64,000 bases of DNA from Heyndrickxia camelliae (GTDB taxonomy: Bacteria; Bacillota; Bacilli; Bacillales; Bacillaceae_C), in NCBI RefSeq assembly GCF_002844575.1, contig NZ_PIQO01000001.1:532895-596894 (forward strand), read 5' to 3'. Of this stretch, positions 42,436 to 51,588 are shown in pieces (position 1 is the stretch's first letter; each line of letters starts with the position of its first letter). The notes below the pieces were generated by a model that worked only from the letters and a program-made list of their open reading frames with translations, ran no database searches and was not told the DNA's origin. Both the position numbers and the translations under genes were made by a program.

Positions 42436-44426
42436 TCGGCAGAAGGATTAATGACCGCTATAAAATCAAAGAGATGATTGGCGGCGGGGGAATGGCGAAT
42501 GTATATTTAGCTCATGATATGATACTTGATCGCGATGTTGCAATTAAAATACTACGTTTAGATTTTGCTAATGAACAGGAATTTATACATCGTTTTCAAA
42601 GAGAGGCTCAATCTGCGACAAGTTTAGCACACCCTAATATTGTAAATATATATGATATAGGGGAAGAGGATGATATAAATTATATTGTCATGGAATTTAT
42701 TGATGGTATGACTTTGAAACAGTACATACAGGAATATTATCCTATCTCAATAGATAAGGCATTAGATATTATGCAGCAGTTAACTTCGGCAATATCACAC
42801 GCACATCAGCATCATATTATACACCGTGATATTAAACCGCAGAATATTTTAATAGACCATAGCGGAGTTGTAAAAATTACAGATTTCGGCATAGCGATGG
42901 CGTTATCTGCGACTGCTATTACACAAACAAATTCTGTCTTAGGAACTGTGCATTATTTGTCTCCTGAGCAAGCAAGAGGCGGTATGGCAACCCGAAAATC
43001 TGATATCTATTCACTAGGAATAGTCATGTTTGAATTGCTAACCGGGAGATTACCATTTTCAGGTGAATCTGCTGTATCGATTGCATTAAAACATTTGCAA
43101 TCAGAAACACCTTCACCACGAAGATGGAATCCATCTATTCCACAAAGTGTAGAAAATATTATCTTAAAAGCTACTGCGAAAGATCCGTTTCATCGCTACA
43201 AGAATGTGGAGGAAATGGAAGAAGACATTAGAACTGCCTTAAATCCAGAAAGAATAAACGAACCAAAATTTACTGTACCTGAAGATGATGATGTAACTAA
43301 AGTCATCCCAGTTATTACCGATTTGAATTCTGTCCATACTCGAAACGACGATAAAACGATGATTCATGGAAATGGAACTGACTCTCAAAAGAATGATGTG
43401 CAGGATAATGCGAGTGATAGTAAGGAAAAAGGAAATAATAAGAAGCAAAAAAGGAAAAAAAGAAAATGGCCTTGGGTTTTAAGCTCGATTATCGTTTTAT
43501 TACTTGTTTTTGCGGGTTTGGCTTTTGCCTATTTACCAGATATTCTGGGACCCAAAGAAGTAGGGGTTCCGGATGTTACAAATAAATCTATTGAAGATGC
43601 TATCTCTATATTAAAGGATAAAGGGTTTGAGATTGGAGATACAATTAAAATACCTAATGAAGAGATTGCAGAGGACCATATCGTTAAAACGGATCCGAAG
43701 TCAGGAGAATCCGTTAAGGAAGGTACGACCATTAATATTTATGTGAGCACTGGTAAAGAAAAATACACTCTTTCCGATTATAAAGGGCAACAATACGATT
43801 CCGTATTGCAATTGTTAAAAAATGAAGGCTTTAAGGATATTCGTGAGAATGAAGTATACGATGATAGTTACGCAGGAACCATTATTGATCAGGATATATC
43901 CCCAGACACTGAGGTAGTTCCAGAAGATACGGTGATTACATTTACTGTAAGCAAAGGTCAACCAAAAATCACTTTAAAAGATTTAACCGATTATAATGAA
44001 AAAAGTTTAAAGGATTATGCTGAGGAAACGGGCTTAAATATTGATATGTCACAACAGGATTATTCTGATACTTCACCGGAAGGTAACGTCATTAGTCAGT
44101 CTCCAAACGCTGGTACAGAGCTTTTGAAAGGAGATAAAGTCAAAGTGGTTATCTCTAAAGGCCCAAAACCCATTCCGCCGAAAACAGTAGAAAAGGAAAT
44201 TGATATCCCATACGAACCAACAGAGGAAGGCAAGCCTCAAAAGGTACAAATTTATATAGATGATTTGGATCATACAATGACGACACCAGCTGATACATTT
44301 GAAATTACAGAAGATACAAAAAAGGTCTTTGAATTTAGAGTTGAAAAGGGGAAACAAGCATCATATAGGGTTGTACGTGATGGGACTGCAATAGAAGAGG
44401 ATATAGTTCCATACCCTGGAGATTAA
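42429..44426 (+). CDS. prkC: PASTA-domain serine/threonine kinase PrkC
   Basis: PrkC senses muropeptides and triggers spore germination and cell-wall responses. The cytoplasmic kinase (residues 1-270) has the glycine loop GGGGMANVY, Lys40, the catalytic loop HRDIKPQN with Asp134 and DFG at 152-154. A charged linker ending KKQKRKKRK leads into one membrane helix near 348-369. Outside the cell are three PASTA repeats (about 378-445, 446-512, 513-580) and a C-terminal beta domain. Length is 665 residues against about 648 in B. subtilis; the extra length is mainly in the juxtamembrane linker. Confidence 0.97.
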   Translation: MLIGRRINDRYKIKEMIGGGGMANVYLAHDMILDRDVAIKILRLDFANEQEFIHRFQREAQSATSLAHPNIVNIYDIGEEDDINYIVMEFIDGMTLKQYIQEYYPISIDKALDIMQQLTSAISHAHQHHIIHRDIKPQNILIDHSGVVKITDFGIAMALSATAITQTNSVLGTVHYLSPEQARGGMATRKSDIYSLGIVMFELLTGRLPFSGESAVSIALKHLQSETPSPRRWNPSIPQSVENIILKATAKDPFHRYKNVEEMEEDIRTALNPERINEPKFTVPEDDDVTKVIPVITDLNSVHTRNDDKTMIHGNGTDSQKNDVQDNASDSKEKGNNKKQKRKKRKWPWVLSSIIVLLLVFAGLAFAYLPDILGPKEVGVPDVTNKSIEDAISILKDKGFEIGDTIKIPNEEIAEDHIVKTDPKSGESVKEGTTINIYVSTGKEKYTLSDYKGQQYDSVLQLLKNEGFKDIRENEVYDDSYAGTIIDQDISPDTEVVPEDTVITFTVSKGQPKITLKDLTDYNEKSLKDYAEETGLNIDMSQQDYSDTSPEGNVISQSPNAGTELLKGDKVKVVISKGPKPIPPKTVEKEIDIPYEPTEEGKPQKVQIYIDDLDHTMTTPADTFEITEDTKKVFEFRVEKGKQASYRVVRDGTAIEEDIVPYPGD

Positions 44427-44538
44427 TTTGAAAATGGAACATAGGGACAAAATGCGTGCTGCTCCACTTGATTAAAATGGAAAGGAAGATTAATAATACT
44501 CTGGTTATCACAATAGAAAAATGGTTAGGAGTGATGCA

Positions 44539-45426
44539 ATGCCGAAGGGAAAAATTATTAAAGCGTTAAGTGGTTTTTATTATGTTCTTGACGAAAAAAA
44601 ATTAATTCAATGTCGCGGCAGGGGAGTTTTTCGGAAAAATAAAATAACCCCTTTAGTTGGTGATTATGTTGAATATCAAGCGGAAAATGACCGTGAAGGA
44701 TATATTATGGAAATATTGCCAAGAGAAAACGAGTTAATTCGTCCGCCAATTTCCAATGTGGATCAAGCAATTTTGTTGTTCTCTGCTAAAGAACCGGATT
44801 TTAGTACAGCTTTATTAGATCGTTTTTTAGTGTTGGTAGAGGGAAGTGGAATCATTCCTGTCATTTGTGTTACCAAAATGGACCTTTTACAAAATAATGA
44901 AATAGATATAATTGAATCCTATGTAAATGATTATAGGAATATTGGATATGAGGTGTTTCTAACATCTTCGAAAATGCATGAAGGCGTAAATATTATCCTT
45001 GAAAAATTAAAAGGCAAAACAAGTGTATTTGCCGGCCAGTCAGGTGTAGGGAAATCCTCCCTTTTAAATGCAATTAATCCTGATCTTTCTATAAAAACTG
45101 ATGATATCTCTACCCATTTAGGGCGTGGGAGACACACCACAAGACATGTGGAATTGATAGAAATTGCAAATGGGGAAGGTCTTGTTGCTGATACACCAGG
45201 TTTTAGCTCCTTGGATTTTGATGAGCTTGATGCAGAACAATTAGGAAATTGTTTTCCTGAAATGGAGTCACGGAAATCCGACTGTAAATTTCGAGGATGT
45301 CTCCATCTTAATGAACCTAAGTGTGCTGTAAAGATGGCAGTGCAAAAAAAGGAAATACCTGATTATCGTTATCAGCATTATTTACAGTTCTTACAAGAAA
45401 TTAAAGACAGAAAGCCGAGGTATTAA
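44539..45426 (+). CDS. rsgA: Ribosome small-subunit-dependent GTPase RsgA (CpgA, YloQ)
   Basis: RsgA helps mature the 30S subunit. It is a circularly permuted GTPase: an N-terminal OB fold (residues 1-70) is followed by G4 TKMD (112-115), then G1 GQSGVGKS (166-173) and G3 DTPG (218-221). The C-terminal zinc knuckle has [17 protein letters not shown] 44539 gives [18 protein letters not shown], matching B. subtilis; ATG 44521 is upstream of the aggag site. Length is 295 residues. rpe follows within 2 bases. Confidence 0.97.
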   Translation: MPKGKIIKALSGFYYVLDEKKLIQCRGRGVFRKNKITPLVGDYVEYQAENDREGYIMEILPRENELIRPPISNVDQAILLFSAKEPDFSTALLDRFLVLVEGSGIIPVICVTKMDLLQNNEIDIIESYVNDYRNIGYEVFLTSSKMHEGVNIILEKLKGKTSVFAGQSGVGKSSLLNAINPDLSIKTDDISTHLGRGRHTTRHVELIEIANGEGLVADTPGFSSLDFDELDAEQLGNCFPEMESRKSDCKFRGCLHLNEPKCAVKMAVQKKEIPDYRYQHYLQFLQEIKDRKPRY

Positions 45427-45427
45427 A

Positions 45428-46075
45428 ATGTTTAAAATTGCTCCATCTATTTTATCCGCTGATTTTTCAAAGTTAGCGAAGGAAATTATTGATGTTGAAA
45501 ATGGTGGTGCAGATTATATTCATATAGATGTTATGGATGGACATTTTGTTCCAAATATTACAATGGGACCAATAGTTGTTGAAGCGATTCGTCCGATTAC
45601 AAAACTTCCTCTAGATGTACATTTAATGATTCAAAATCCTGACCAATATATTGAAGCATTTGCGAAAGCTGGTGCTGATTATATATCTGTACATGTAGAA
45701 GCTAGTCCGCATCTTCATCGAACCATCCAACATATTAAATCTCTTGGTGTGAAAGCAGGAGTGGTTTTAAATCCAGCAACACCGGTGGATATGATTCAGC
45801 ACATTATAAATGATGTAGATTTAGTATTATTGATGACCGTGAATCCAGGATTTGGAGGACAGAGCTTTATCCCATCTGTTTTGCCTAAAATTAAAAAAGT
45901 AAAGGAAATCGCTGATAAGAACGGTTTAAATATTGAAATAGAAGTCGATGGCGGAGTAAATTCTGAAACGGCAAAATTATGTGTAGATGCAGGGGCGAAC
46001 GTTTTGGTTGCTGGTTCTGCAATTTATAACCATGAAAATAGAAAAAAAGCTATCGAAGCTCTAAAAAAATTTTAA
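45428..46075 (+). CDS. rpe: Ribulose-phosphate 3-epimerase
   Basis: Rpe interconverts ribulose 5-phosphate and xylulose 5-phosphate in the pentose phosphate pathway. It is a TIM barrel with metal and catalytic residues in [26 protein letters not shown] (His32, Asp34), [19 protein letters not shown] and IEVDGGVN. Length is 215 residues. It starts directly after rsgA, whose last codons supply its ribosome-binding site (gccgagg). A terminator follows. Confidence 0.97.
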   Translation: MFKIAPSILSADFSKLAKEIIDVENGGADYIHIDVMDGHFVPNITMGPIVVEAIRPITKLPLDVHLMIQNPDQYIEAFAKAGADYISVHVEASPHLHRTIQHIKSLGVKAGVVLNPATPVDMIQHIINDVDLVLLMTVNPGFGGQSFIPSVLPKIKKVKEIADKNGLNIEIEVDGGVNSETAKLCVDAGANVLVAGSAIYNHENRKKAIEALKKF

Positions 46076-46079
46076 TGAT

Positions 46080-46106
46080 AAGTCAGCTTAAAGGCTGGCT
46101 TTTTTC
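46080..46106 (+). terminator. Terminator after rpe
   Basis: aagtcagc and gctggctt pair with one G-T around a ttaaag loop, followed by a run of T. It precedes the thiN start by 26 bases, so it may only partly separate thiN from the upstream genes. Confidence 0.75.
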
Positions 46107-46131
46107 ATAATATAAATGGGTGATGAAAATT

Positions 46132-46788
46132 ATGGAAAAAATAATACATATAGTAGCTGGAGGACCTTCCCTCTATATTCCTAATTTAAACGACTACACG
46201 GGGGATGGACATATTTGGGTAGGAGTAGATTATGGAGTATATCATTTAATCAAGAACGGGATTAATCCGGATATTGCATTCGGTGATTTTGATTCTGTAT
46301 CTGAACATGAGTGGAAATTAATCAGGGAGAAATCTGGAAAAATTATGGAGTATATTCCTGAAAAGGATGAAACTGATTTAGAACTTGCGTTACAATGGGC
46401 CATAACTGAAAATCCTCAAAAAATAATAATCTTTGGTGCAACTGGTGGACGAGCAGATCACTATTTTGCTAACGCCTTTTTGTTAATTCGCAAGGAATTT
46501 TTACATGCTGATTGTCAAATAGAAATATTAGACACCCAAAACAGGATTACTGCTCACTTACCTGGTACATATAAGGTTAAAAAAGTCGATGATTTAAAAT
46601 ATATTTCTTTTCTTCCTTTAACATCTGAAGTGGAGAAAATTACTTTATTAGGATTCAAATATCCTCTTGAAAATAAAAATGTTAAACAAGGAAGTACCCT
46701 TTGTATAAGTAATGAACTTCTTGAAGATTCAGGTACTTTTTCTTTTCATTCAGGCATATTATTGATGATAAGAAGTAAAGACATTTAA
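46132..46788 (+). CDS. thiN: Thiamine diphosphokinase
   Basis: ThiN converts thiamine to thiamine diphosphate. Recognisable motifs are IVAGGPSLYIPNL, GVDYGVYHLIKNGINPDIAFGDFDS, EKDETDLELALQWA, IFGATGGRADHYFAN and the tail KQGSTLCISNELLEDSGTFSFHSGILLMIRS. I choose ATG 46132, 8 bases after gggtga; ATG 46123 and GTG 46120 are in frame but overlap that site. Length is 218 residues. The tyrosine in VDYGVYHL replaces the Arg usual at that point (VDRG in B. subtilis), a substitution whose effect is unclear. Confidence 0.94.
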   Translation: MEKIIHIVAGGPSLYIPNLNDYTGDGHIWVGVDYGVYHLIKNGINPDIAFGDFDSVSEHEWKLIREKSGKIMEYIPEKDETDLELALQWAITENPQKIIIFGATGGRADHYFANAFLLIRKEFLHADCQIEILDTQNRITAHLPGTYKVKKVDDLKYISFLPLTSEVEKITLLGFKYPLENKNVKQGSTLCISNELLEDSGTFSFHSGILLMIRSKDI

Positions 46789-46852
46789 TCCCCGCGCCCG
46801 ATTTTTTATGGGTATCGTACTTATTGTTTTATTATTGAATATAATAGTACCA

Positions 46853-46990
46853 AAAACTAGAGAATAGCTAAATTCACAGTTCCTGTTAGGCTAGTTTTGT
46901 AGTATTAGAATTAACATAAATACCCCTTGCTGTTTAAGAGGGCTGACTGTGAATCATTGTTTGCGTTCAGATGGATGAGGAGGGAAATAA
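46853..46990 (+). promoter_or_regulatory. Structured leader of spoVM with competing pairings
   Basis: aaaactag (46853-46860) pairs with ctagtttt (46891-46898), enclosing agcta/taggct. In the loop of that stem attcacagt (46872-46880) is the perfect complement of actgtgaat (46946-46954), so two mutually exclusive folds exist. A further bulged stem, cccctt/aagaggg, lies near 46923-46942. I could not see a convincing sigma-E promoter, which spoVM should have, so the transcript start is unknown. Confidence 0.45.
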
Positions 46991-47071
46991 ATGAAATTTT
47001 ATACGATTAAATTGCCTAGATTTATTGGCGGCATCGTCCGAGCGATGTTAGGTACTTTTAAAAAAGGCTAA
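46991..47071 (+). CDS. spoVM: Spore coat assembly peptide SpoVM
   Basis: A 26-residue peptide, MKFYTIKLPRFIGG followed by IVRAMLGTFKKG, preceded by aggaggg. It is nearly identical to B. subtilis SpoVM, an amphipathic helix that recognises the convex outer forespore membrane and anchors SpoIVA, the base of the coat. The helix-breaking proline at residue 9, needed for curvature sensing, is kept. It sits between thiN and rpmB as expected and ends in its own terminator. It is too short for ordinary gene finding. Confidence 0.97.
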   Translation: MKFYTIKLPRFIGGIVRAMLGTFKKG

Positions 47072-47101
47072 TTATTAAAACTGACATAATCATTTGTTAT
47101 T

Positions 47102-47128
47102 TGCACCCTAATGGGTGCATTTATTTTT
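47102..47128 (+). terminator. spoVM terminator
   Basis: tgcaccc (47102-47108) and gggtgca (47113-47119) form a tight stem with a 4-base loop (taat), followed by tttattttt. Confidence 0.88.
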
Positions 47129-47141
47129 AAGATAAAGTGTC

Positions 47142-47193
47142 AATAAAATGTAAAAACATCCATACTAATGCATGGATGTTTTTACATTTTATT
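47142..47193 (-). terminator. 22-bp perfect palindrome, rpmB terminator
   Basis: Arms 47142-47163 and 47172-47193 are perfect reverse complements over 22 bases with an 8-base loop. On the minus strand a T run ends the hairpin. The outer arm overlaps two bases of the rpmB stop codon. The spoVM terminator lies just beyond, so the convergent pair is insulated twice. Confidence 0.9.
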
Positions 47194-47380
47194 AAACACG
47201 TTCTACTTTACCTGATCTTAAAGCTCTTGCGGAAACCCAAACACGTTTAGGCTTACCATCAACTAGAATACGAACTTTTTGAAGATTTGCTCCCCAAGTA
47301 CGTTTATTAGCATTCATCGCATGAGAACGAGAATTTCCAGAACGAGTCTTACGTCCAGTCACTACACATTTTTTTGGCAT
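47192..47380 (-). CDS. rpmB: 50S ribosomal protein L28
   Basis: The 62-residue protein starts [27 protein letters not shown] and ends [10 protein letters not shown], the L28 family. It has only the cysteine at residue 5 and so lacks the full zinc-ribbon cysteine set. The minus-strand ribosome-binding site is aaggagggg, 7 bases before ATG. It is the second minus-strand gene in the window and faces away from yloU, as in B. subtilis. Confidence 0.97.
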   Translation of the reverse strand: MPKKCVVTGRKTRSGNSRSHAMNANKRTWGANLQKVRILVDGKPKRVWVSARALRSGKVERV

Positions 47381-47838
47381 ATAATTCCCCTCCTTACTAC
47401 TGAAGTAAACATATCATTTGTTTCATCACTTCAATATTCGTCATTAAAGATACCTTAATAATTTATCATACAACCTGTAATAATGCAACACTTCAACAAT
47501 ACACTTTCAAGGAAAAATTCTTGACAAAAACAAAAAGCGAAAGCGAATGTTCATGAAGAACTATGCTGATTTACTGTCATTAAGAGATATTCGACTTTAA
47601 AAAAAGCATATAGTATAGTAAAATGACGTTAGCTTCAATATTTCGTGATATATATGGCTCTGTTCTTATACTTTGTGATTTTGAAAATGAACTCTTTAGG
47701 TTACTACTTGTTAAAAAAGTAGGTTAATCTATTTAAGAAAGATGCCCGAAAATAAGTCTGTATTTAAGATTTATAATCATTTACGAATAGCAACAATCAA
47801 ATCAGAAACAGTTTATATTCAATTAGGGGGAACGAATA
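47381..47838. other. Divergent rpmB-yloU spacer (458 bases)
   Basis: No gene is supported. On the plus strand TTCGAC (47590-47595) and TATAGT (47614-47619), 18 bases apart, are a candidate yloU promoter, which would give a leader of over 200 bases. On the minus strand TATGAT near 47467 is a possible rpmB -10 with a poor -35. A TTGACA at 47521 lacks a -10. Bases 47531-47554 weakly resemble the start of the dispersed repeat. Nothing else stands out. Confidence 0.4.
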
Positions 47839-48201
47839 ATGTCCATTGAAATGAAAACGGTTTATGGTCAAATTGATATTTCAAATGATGTTATTGCTAC
47901 AATTGCAGGTGGTGCGGCAGTGGATTGTTATGGCATTGTTGGTATGGCCTCGAAAAATCAGATTAAAGATGGCATTACAGACATTTTGCGTAAGGAAAAC
48001 TTCTCTCGCGGTGTAATTGTTCGCCAGGAAAATGATGAAGTACATATTAACATGTATATAATAGTAAGCTACGGTACAAAAATTTCTGAGATTGCACATA
48101 ATGTACAATCCAAAGTTAAATATACATTGGATAAAACAGTAGGCTTATCCGTAGAGTCAATAAATATTTATGTTCAAGGAGTTCGGGTTACGAACCCGTA
48201 A
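47839..48201 (+). CDS. yloU: Asp23/Gls24 family envelope-stress protein YloU
   Basis: A 120-residue Asp23/Gls24 domain protein (EMKTVYGQIDISNDVIATIAGGAAVDCYGIVGMASK, then VHINMYIIVSYGTKISEIAHNVQSKVKYTLDKTVGL). Members are linked to cell-envelope stress and membrane association; the precise role is unknown. Length equals B. subtilis YloU. ATG 47839 follows tagggggaac. It lies 18 bases before yloV, and the pairing of an Asp23-like gene with a fatty acid kinase gene is conserved in Firmicutes, which points to a membrane lipid context. Confidence 0.94.
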   Translation: MSIEMKTVYGQIDISNDVIATIAGGAAVDCYGIVGMASKNQIKDGITDILRKENFSRGVIVRQENDEVHINMYIIVSYGTKISEIAHNVQSKVKYTLDKTVGLSVESINIYVQGVRVTNP

Positions 48202-48219
48202 TAAGGGAGGATACTATTT

Positions 48220-49884
48220 GTGTTAATGACATCATTGGATGGAAAACGTTTTGCTGAAATGGTCATTAGTGGAGCTAATAACTTATCAGCACATGCTGAA
48301 ATGGTAGATGCTTTGAACGTTTTTCCAGTTCCTGACGGTGATACTGGGACGAATATGAATTTATCTATGACAACTGGCGCAAAAGAAGTTCAAAAAAACG
48401 TGCAAGATCATATTGGGCATGTTGCATCTGCACTATCCAAAGGCTTACTTATGGGGGCGCGTGGAAATTCAGGGGTAATCCTGTCTCAGCTATTTCGAGG
48501 TTTTGGTAAGTTTATTGAATCTAAGGAATCCATTTCAAGCTTAGAATTTGCTGCTGCTTTAGAAGCTGGTGTAGAATCCGCATATAAAGCGGTTATGAAG
48601 CCAGTAGAGGGGACTATATTGACAGTTGCAAAAGACGCTGCAAAACAAGCGGTACAAACCGCAAAAAAGCACAATGATTTTATTCTCATGATGGAAGAAA
48701 CAGTGAAAGCGGCAAAAGCTTCGTTAAATAGAACACCGGATCTGCTGCCTGTATTAAAGGAAGTTGGAGTTGTTGATAGTGGCGGGCAAGGCTTAGTCTG
48801 TGTGTATGAAGGCTTTTTGGCAGAATTAAAAGGTGAACCTGTCAATTCTGTTCCTGCAACACCTTCTATGACAGAATTAGTCAGTACAGAACATCATAAA
48901 AGTGTTCAAGGGTTCATGAACACGGAAGATATAAAATTCGGATATTGTACGGAAATAATGGTGAAATTAGAACCGGAAAAACTGCCATTTTCAGAAGAGA
49001 AATTCCGTAATGATTTAAGTCGTTTGGGAGATTCTCTCTTAGTTATTTCGGATGATGAACTTGTAAAAGTTCACGTTCACTCGGAAACACCAGGAGAAGT
49101 TCTTTCCTATGGACAAAAATATGGAAGTTTAATAAAAATTAAAATAGAAAATATGAGGGAACAACATAGTTCCATCGTTGAGCAAACACATAACACATTA
49201 AACGCTTCCCAACAGGAAAAAGAAACACAGGAATTCGGGATTGTAGCGGTTTCGATGGGAGAAGGTATAGCGCAAGTATTTAAAAGCATTGGCGCTTCTT
49301 CAGTAATTGAAGGTGGACAAACAATGAATCCTAGTACAGAGGATTTATTAAGGTCCATTAAAGAGACAAATGCAAATAAAGTGTTTATTCTTCCAAATAA
49401 TAAAAACATTATAATGGCTGCGGAACAGGCTGCTCAGGTTGCAGATTCGGAAGTAATTGTCATTCCTTCCAAGACAGTGCCTCAAGGTATGGCGGCGCTC
49501 CTTGCATTTAATCCGTCTTTTACAATGGAGGAAAATAAAACTTCTATGACTCAAGCGTTGCAACATGTAAAGTCTGGCCAAATTACGTATGCAGTTCGTG
49601 ATACAAGTATTGATGGGAAAACGATTAATAAAAATGACTTTATGGGAATATTCGAAGGTAAAATTGTCGAAATCAATCAGGACCAGTTCATGGCTGCAAA
49701 AGGTCTACTAGAGCAAATGCTAGATGAGGAAGCCGAAATTCTTACCGTCTTATATGGAGAGGATGTGCAGGAAAAGCAGCTTAACCAGCTTATTGCATAT
49801 ATCCACGAAAATTATCAAGACTTAGAAGTGGAAGTCCATAATGGAAAACAACCAATATATTCATATATCTTTGCAGTCGAGTAA
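48220..49884 (+). CDS. yloV: DhaL-domain fatty acid kinase FakA-like (YloV)
   Basis: FakA phosphorylates fatty acids bound to FakB (DegV) proteins, feeding PlsX/PlsY phospholipid synthesis; plsX is also in this window. The N-terminal DhaL kinase domain (residues 1-200) has NVFPVPDGDTGTNMNLSM and LLMGARGNSGVILSQLFRG with the Asp residues that bind Mg-ATP; the C-terminal region (about 320-554) includes the DAK1-like stretch EGGQTMNPSTEDLL. The start is GTG 48220 after gggagg, giving MLMTSLDGKRFAEM. Length is 554 residues. No fakB gene is nearby. Confidence 0.93.
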   Translation: MLMTSLDGKRFAEMVISGANNLSAHAEMVDALNVFPVPDGDTGTNMNLSMTTGAKEVQKNVQDHIGHVASALSKGLLMGARGNSGVILSQLFRGFGKFIESKESISSLEFAAALEAGVESAYKAVMKPVEGTILTVAKDAAKQAVQTAKKHNDFILMMEETVKAAKASLNRTPDLLPVLKEVGVVDSGGQGLVCVYEGFLAELKGEPVNSVPATPSMTELVSTEHHKSVQGFMNTEDIKFGYCTEIMVKLEPEKLPFSEEKFRNDLSRLGDSLLVISDDELVKVHVHSETPGEVLSYGQKYGSLIKIKIENMREQHSSIVEQTHNTLNASQQEKETQEFGIVAVSMGEGIAQVFKSIGASSVIEGGQTMNPSTEDLLRSIKETNANKVFILPNNKNIIMAAEQAAQVADSEVIVIPSKTVPQGMAALLAFNPSFTMEENKTSMTQALQHVKSGQITYAVRDTSIDGKTINKNDFMGIFEGKIVEINQDQFMAAKGLLEQMLDEEAEILTVLYGEDVQEKQLNQLIAYIHENYQDLEVEVHNGKQPIYSYIFAVE

Positions 49885-49971
49885 GTGGTTAAATAGAAGT
49901 ATATCGTTTATACAATCCTTGCATAAGATAAAGGAGAAATATGTCTTCCTATAGAGGGGAGTAGTCTAAAG

Positions 49972-50634
49972 ATGAAGTATAAAAGTGTTTTTGATATAAT
50001 AGGGCCTGTAATGATTGGGCCATCAAGTTCTCATACTGCGGGTGCTGCCAGAATAGGCAGAGTTGCTCGGACAATATTTGGAAAGGAGCCAAAGTGGGTT
50101 AAAATTTATTTTTACGGCTCCTTTGCAAAAACCTATAAAGGCCATGGAACGGACGTAGCAATCGTTGGGGGACTTTTGGATTTTGATACATTCGATGAAC
50201 GGATTATTTCTGCAATGGAGATTGCAAAAGAAAGAGAAATGTTGGTAGAATTTATCGAATCCGATGAAGTGCCTGACCATCCCAATACAGCTAAAATTAT
50301 CATTGGTGATGATACTAGTGAATTAGAGCTTGTTGGCATTTCAATAGGCGGCGGAAAAATTGAAATTACAGAACTTAATGGTTTTGAACTAAAATTGTCT
50401 GGTCATCATCCCGCTATAATAGTTGTACACAATGATCGTTTTGGTGCAATTGCAGCTGTTGCTAACATACTATCGAAATATGAAATTAATATTGGTCATA
50501 TGGATGTTTCTCGTAAAGAAAAAGGGAAAATGGCTTTAATGACAATAGAAGTCGATCAAAATATTGGTCAAGATATTATAGATGAAATACAGGCGTTGCC
50601 AATTGTTACACAAGTAGCAAGAATTGTAGAGTAG
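49972..50634 (+). CDS. sdaAB: L-serine dehydratase, iron-sulfur-dependent, beta subunit
   Basis: SdaAB with SdaAA deaminates L-serine to pyruvate. The 220-residue beta subunit starts MKYKSVFDIIGPVMIGPSSSHTAGAARIGR, the serine-dehydratase beta signature, and ends in an ACT domain (about residues 148-220, AIIVVHNDRFGAIAAVANILSKYEINIGHMDV) that probably binds serine allosterically. ATG 49972 follows gagggga. It lies 66 bases before sdaAA. Confidence 0.96.
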   Translation: MKYKSVFDIIGPVMIGPSSSHTAGAARIGRVARTIFGKEPKWVKIYFYGSFAKTYKGHGTDVAIVGGLLDFDTFDERIISAMEIAKEREMLVEFIESDEVPDHPNTAKIIIGDDTSELELVGISIGGGKIEITELNGFELKLSGHHPAIIVVHNDRFGAIAAVANILSKYEINIGHMDVSRKEKGKMALMTIEVDQNIGQDIIDEIQALPIVTQVARIVE

Positions 50635-50700
50635 GCTGTTAGTTTAATAGAAGTAAATTTGTGGTAACGTTTTCAACACAACTGGAAAGGGGGTTCTGCC

Positions 50701-51588
50701 ATGTTTCGAAATGTTGCAGAATTAGTTCAAATAGCTGAATCCCAAAATAAAAAAATATCGGAAATTATGATTGAACAAGAAATGCAAGTATCGGGAAGAA
50801 CCCGTGAAGAGATATTTAACCAAATGGAAAAAAGCTTACAAGTTATGGAAGAAGCGGTAGAGCGCGGAATACGTGGAGTTACGTCACATTCCGGCTTAAC
50901 AGGTGGAGATGCTGTTTTACTTCAAAAATATATTGAAAAAGGAAATTTTTTATCTGGGGAAACAATTCTTGATGCGGTGAGCAAAGCGGTTGCGACAAAT
51001 GAAGTAAATGCTGCAATGGGAACTATTTGCGCTACTCCGACTGCAGGTTCTGCTGGAGTTGTACCAGGTACATTATTTGCTGTTAAAAATAAGCTTAATC
51101 CAACTAGAGAGGAAATGGTCCATTTCTTATTTACGTCTGGCGCTTTTGGCTTTGTTGTAGCAAACAACGCATTCATCTCCGGCGCTGCTGGTGGGTGTCA
51201 GGCAGAGGTAGGATCTGCTGCTGGAATGGCAGCAGCTGCTATTGTAGAAATGGCAGGAGGATCTCCTTCTCAATGTGCACATGCCATGGCGATAACATTA
51301 AAGAATATGTTAGGACTTGTATGTGATCCTGTTGCTGGTCTAGTTGAGGTGCCGTGTATTAAACGTAATGCAATGGGTGCAGCTAACGCCATGGTAGCTG
51401 CAGATATGGCGTTAGCTGGTGTTACAAGTAGAATACCTTGTGATGAAGTAATTGACGCGATGTTCAAGATAGGTCAAAGAATGCCTACAGCTTTAAAGGA
51501 AACAGCTGAGGGAGGATTAGCGGATACACCAACGGGTCGAAGATTAGAAGCTAAGATTTTTGGGATGCCGCTGAAATCTGATGAGTAA
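50701..51588 (+). CDS. sdaAA: L-serine dehydratase, iron-sulfur-dependent, alpha subunit
   Basis: The alpha subunit carries the catalytic [4Fe-4S] cluster. Likely ligand cysteines are in GTICATPTAGSAG, GAAGGCQAEVGSA, MLGLVCDPVAGLVEVPCIKRN. The N-terminal region (SEIMIEQEMQVSGRTREEIFNQM) is the usual helical extension. ATG 50701 follows aaaggggg. Length is 295 residues. Its end overlaps recG by 8 bases, coupling serine catabolism to a repair helicase as in B. subtilis, apparently without functional logic. Confidence 0.96.
   Translation: MFRNVAELVQIAESQNKKISEIMIEQEMQVSGRTREEIFNQMEKSLQVMEEAVERGIRGVTSHSGLTGGDAVLLQKYIEKGNFLSGETILDAVSKAVATNEVNAAMGTICATPTAGSAGVVPGTLFAVKNKLNPTREEMVHFLFTSGAFGFVVANNAFISGAAGGCQAEVGSAAGMAAAAIVEMAGGSPSQCAHAMAITLKNMLGLVCDPVAGLVEVPCIKRNAMGAANAMVAADMALAGVTSRIPCDEVIDAMFKIGQRMPTALKETAEGGLADTPTGRRLEAKIFGMPLKSDE

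Noticed and set aside
47521-47526. TTGACA in the rpmB-yloU spacer
   Set aside because: The hexamer 17 bases downstream (CGAATG) is not a -10, nor is there one at 16 or 18.
47531-47554. Possible third copy of the dispersed repeat (aaaaagcgaaagcgaatgtt)
   Set aside because: Similarity ends after about 24 bases; too short to distinguish from chance.
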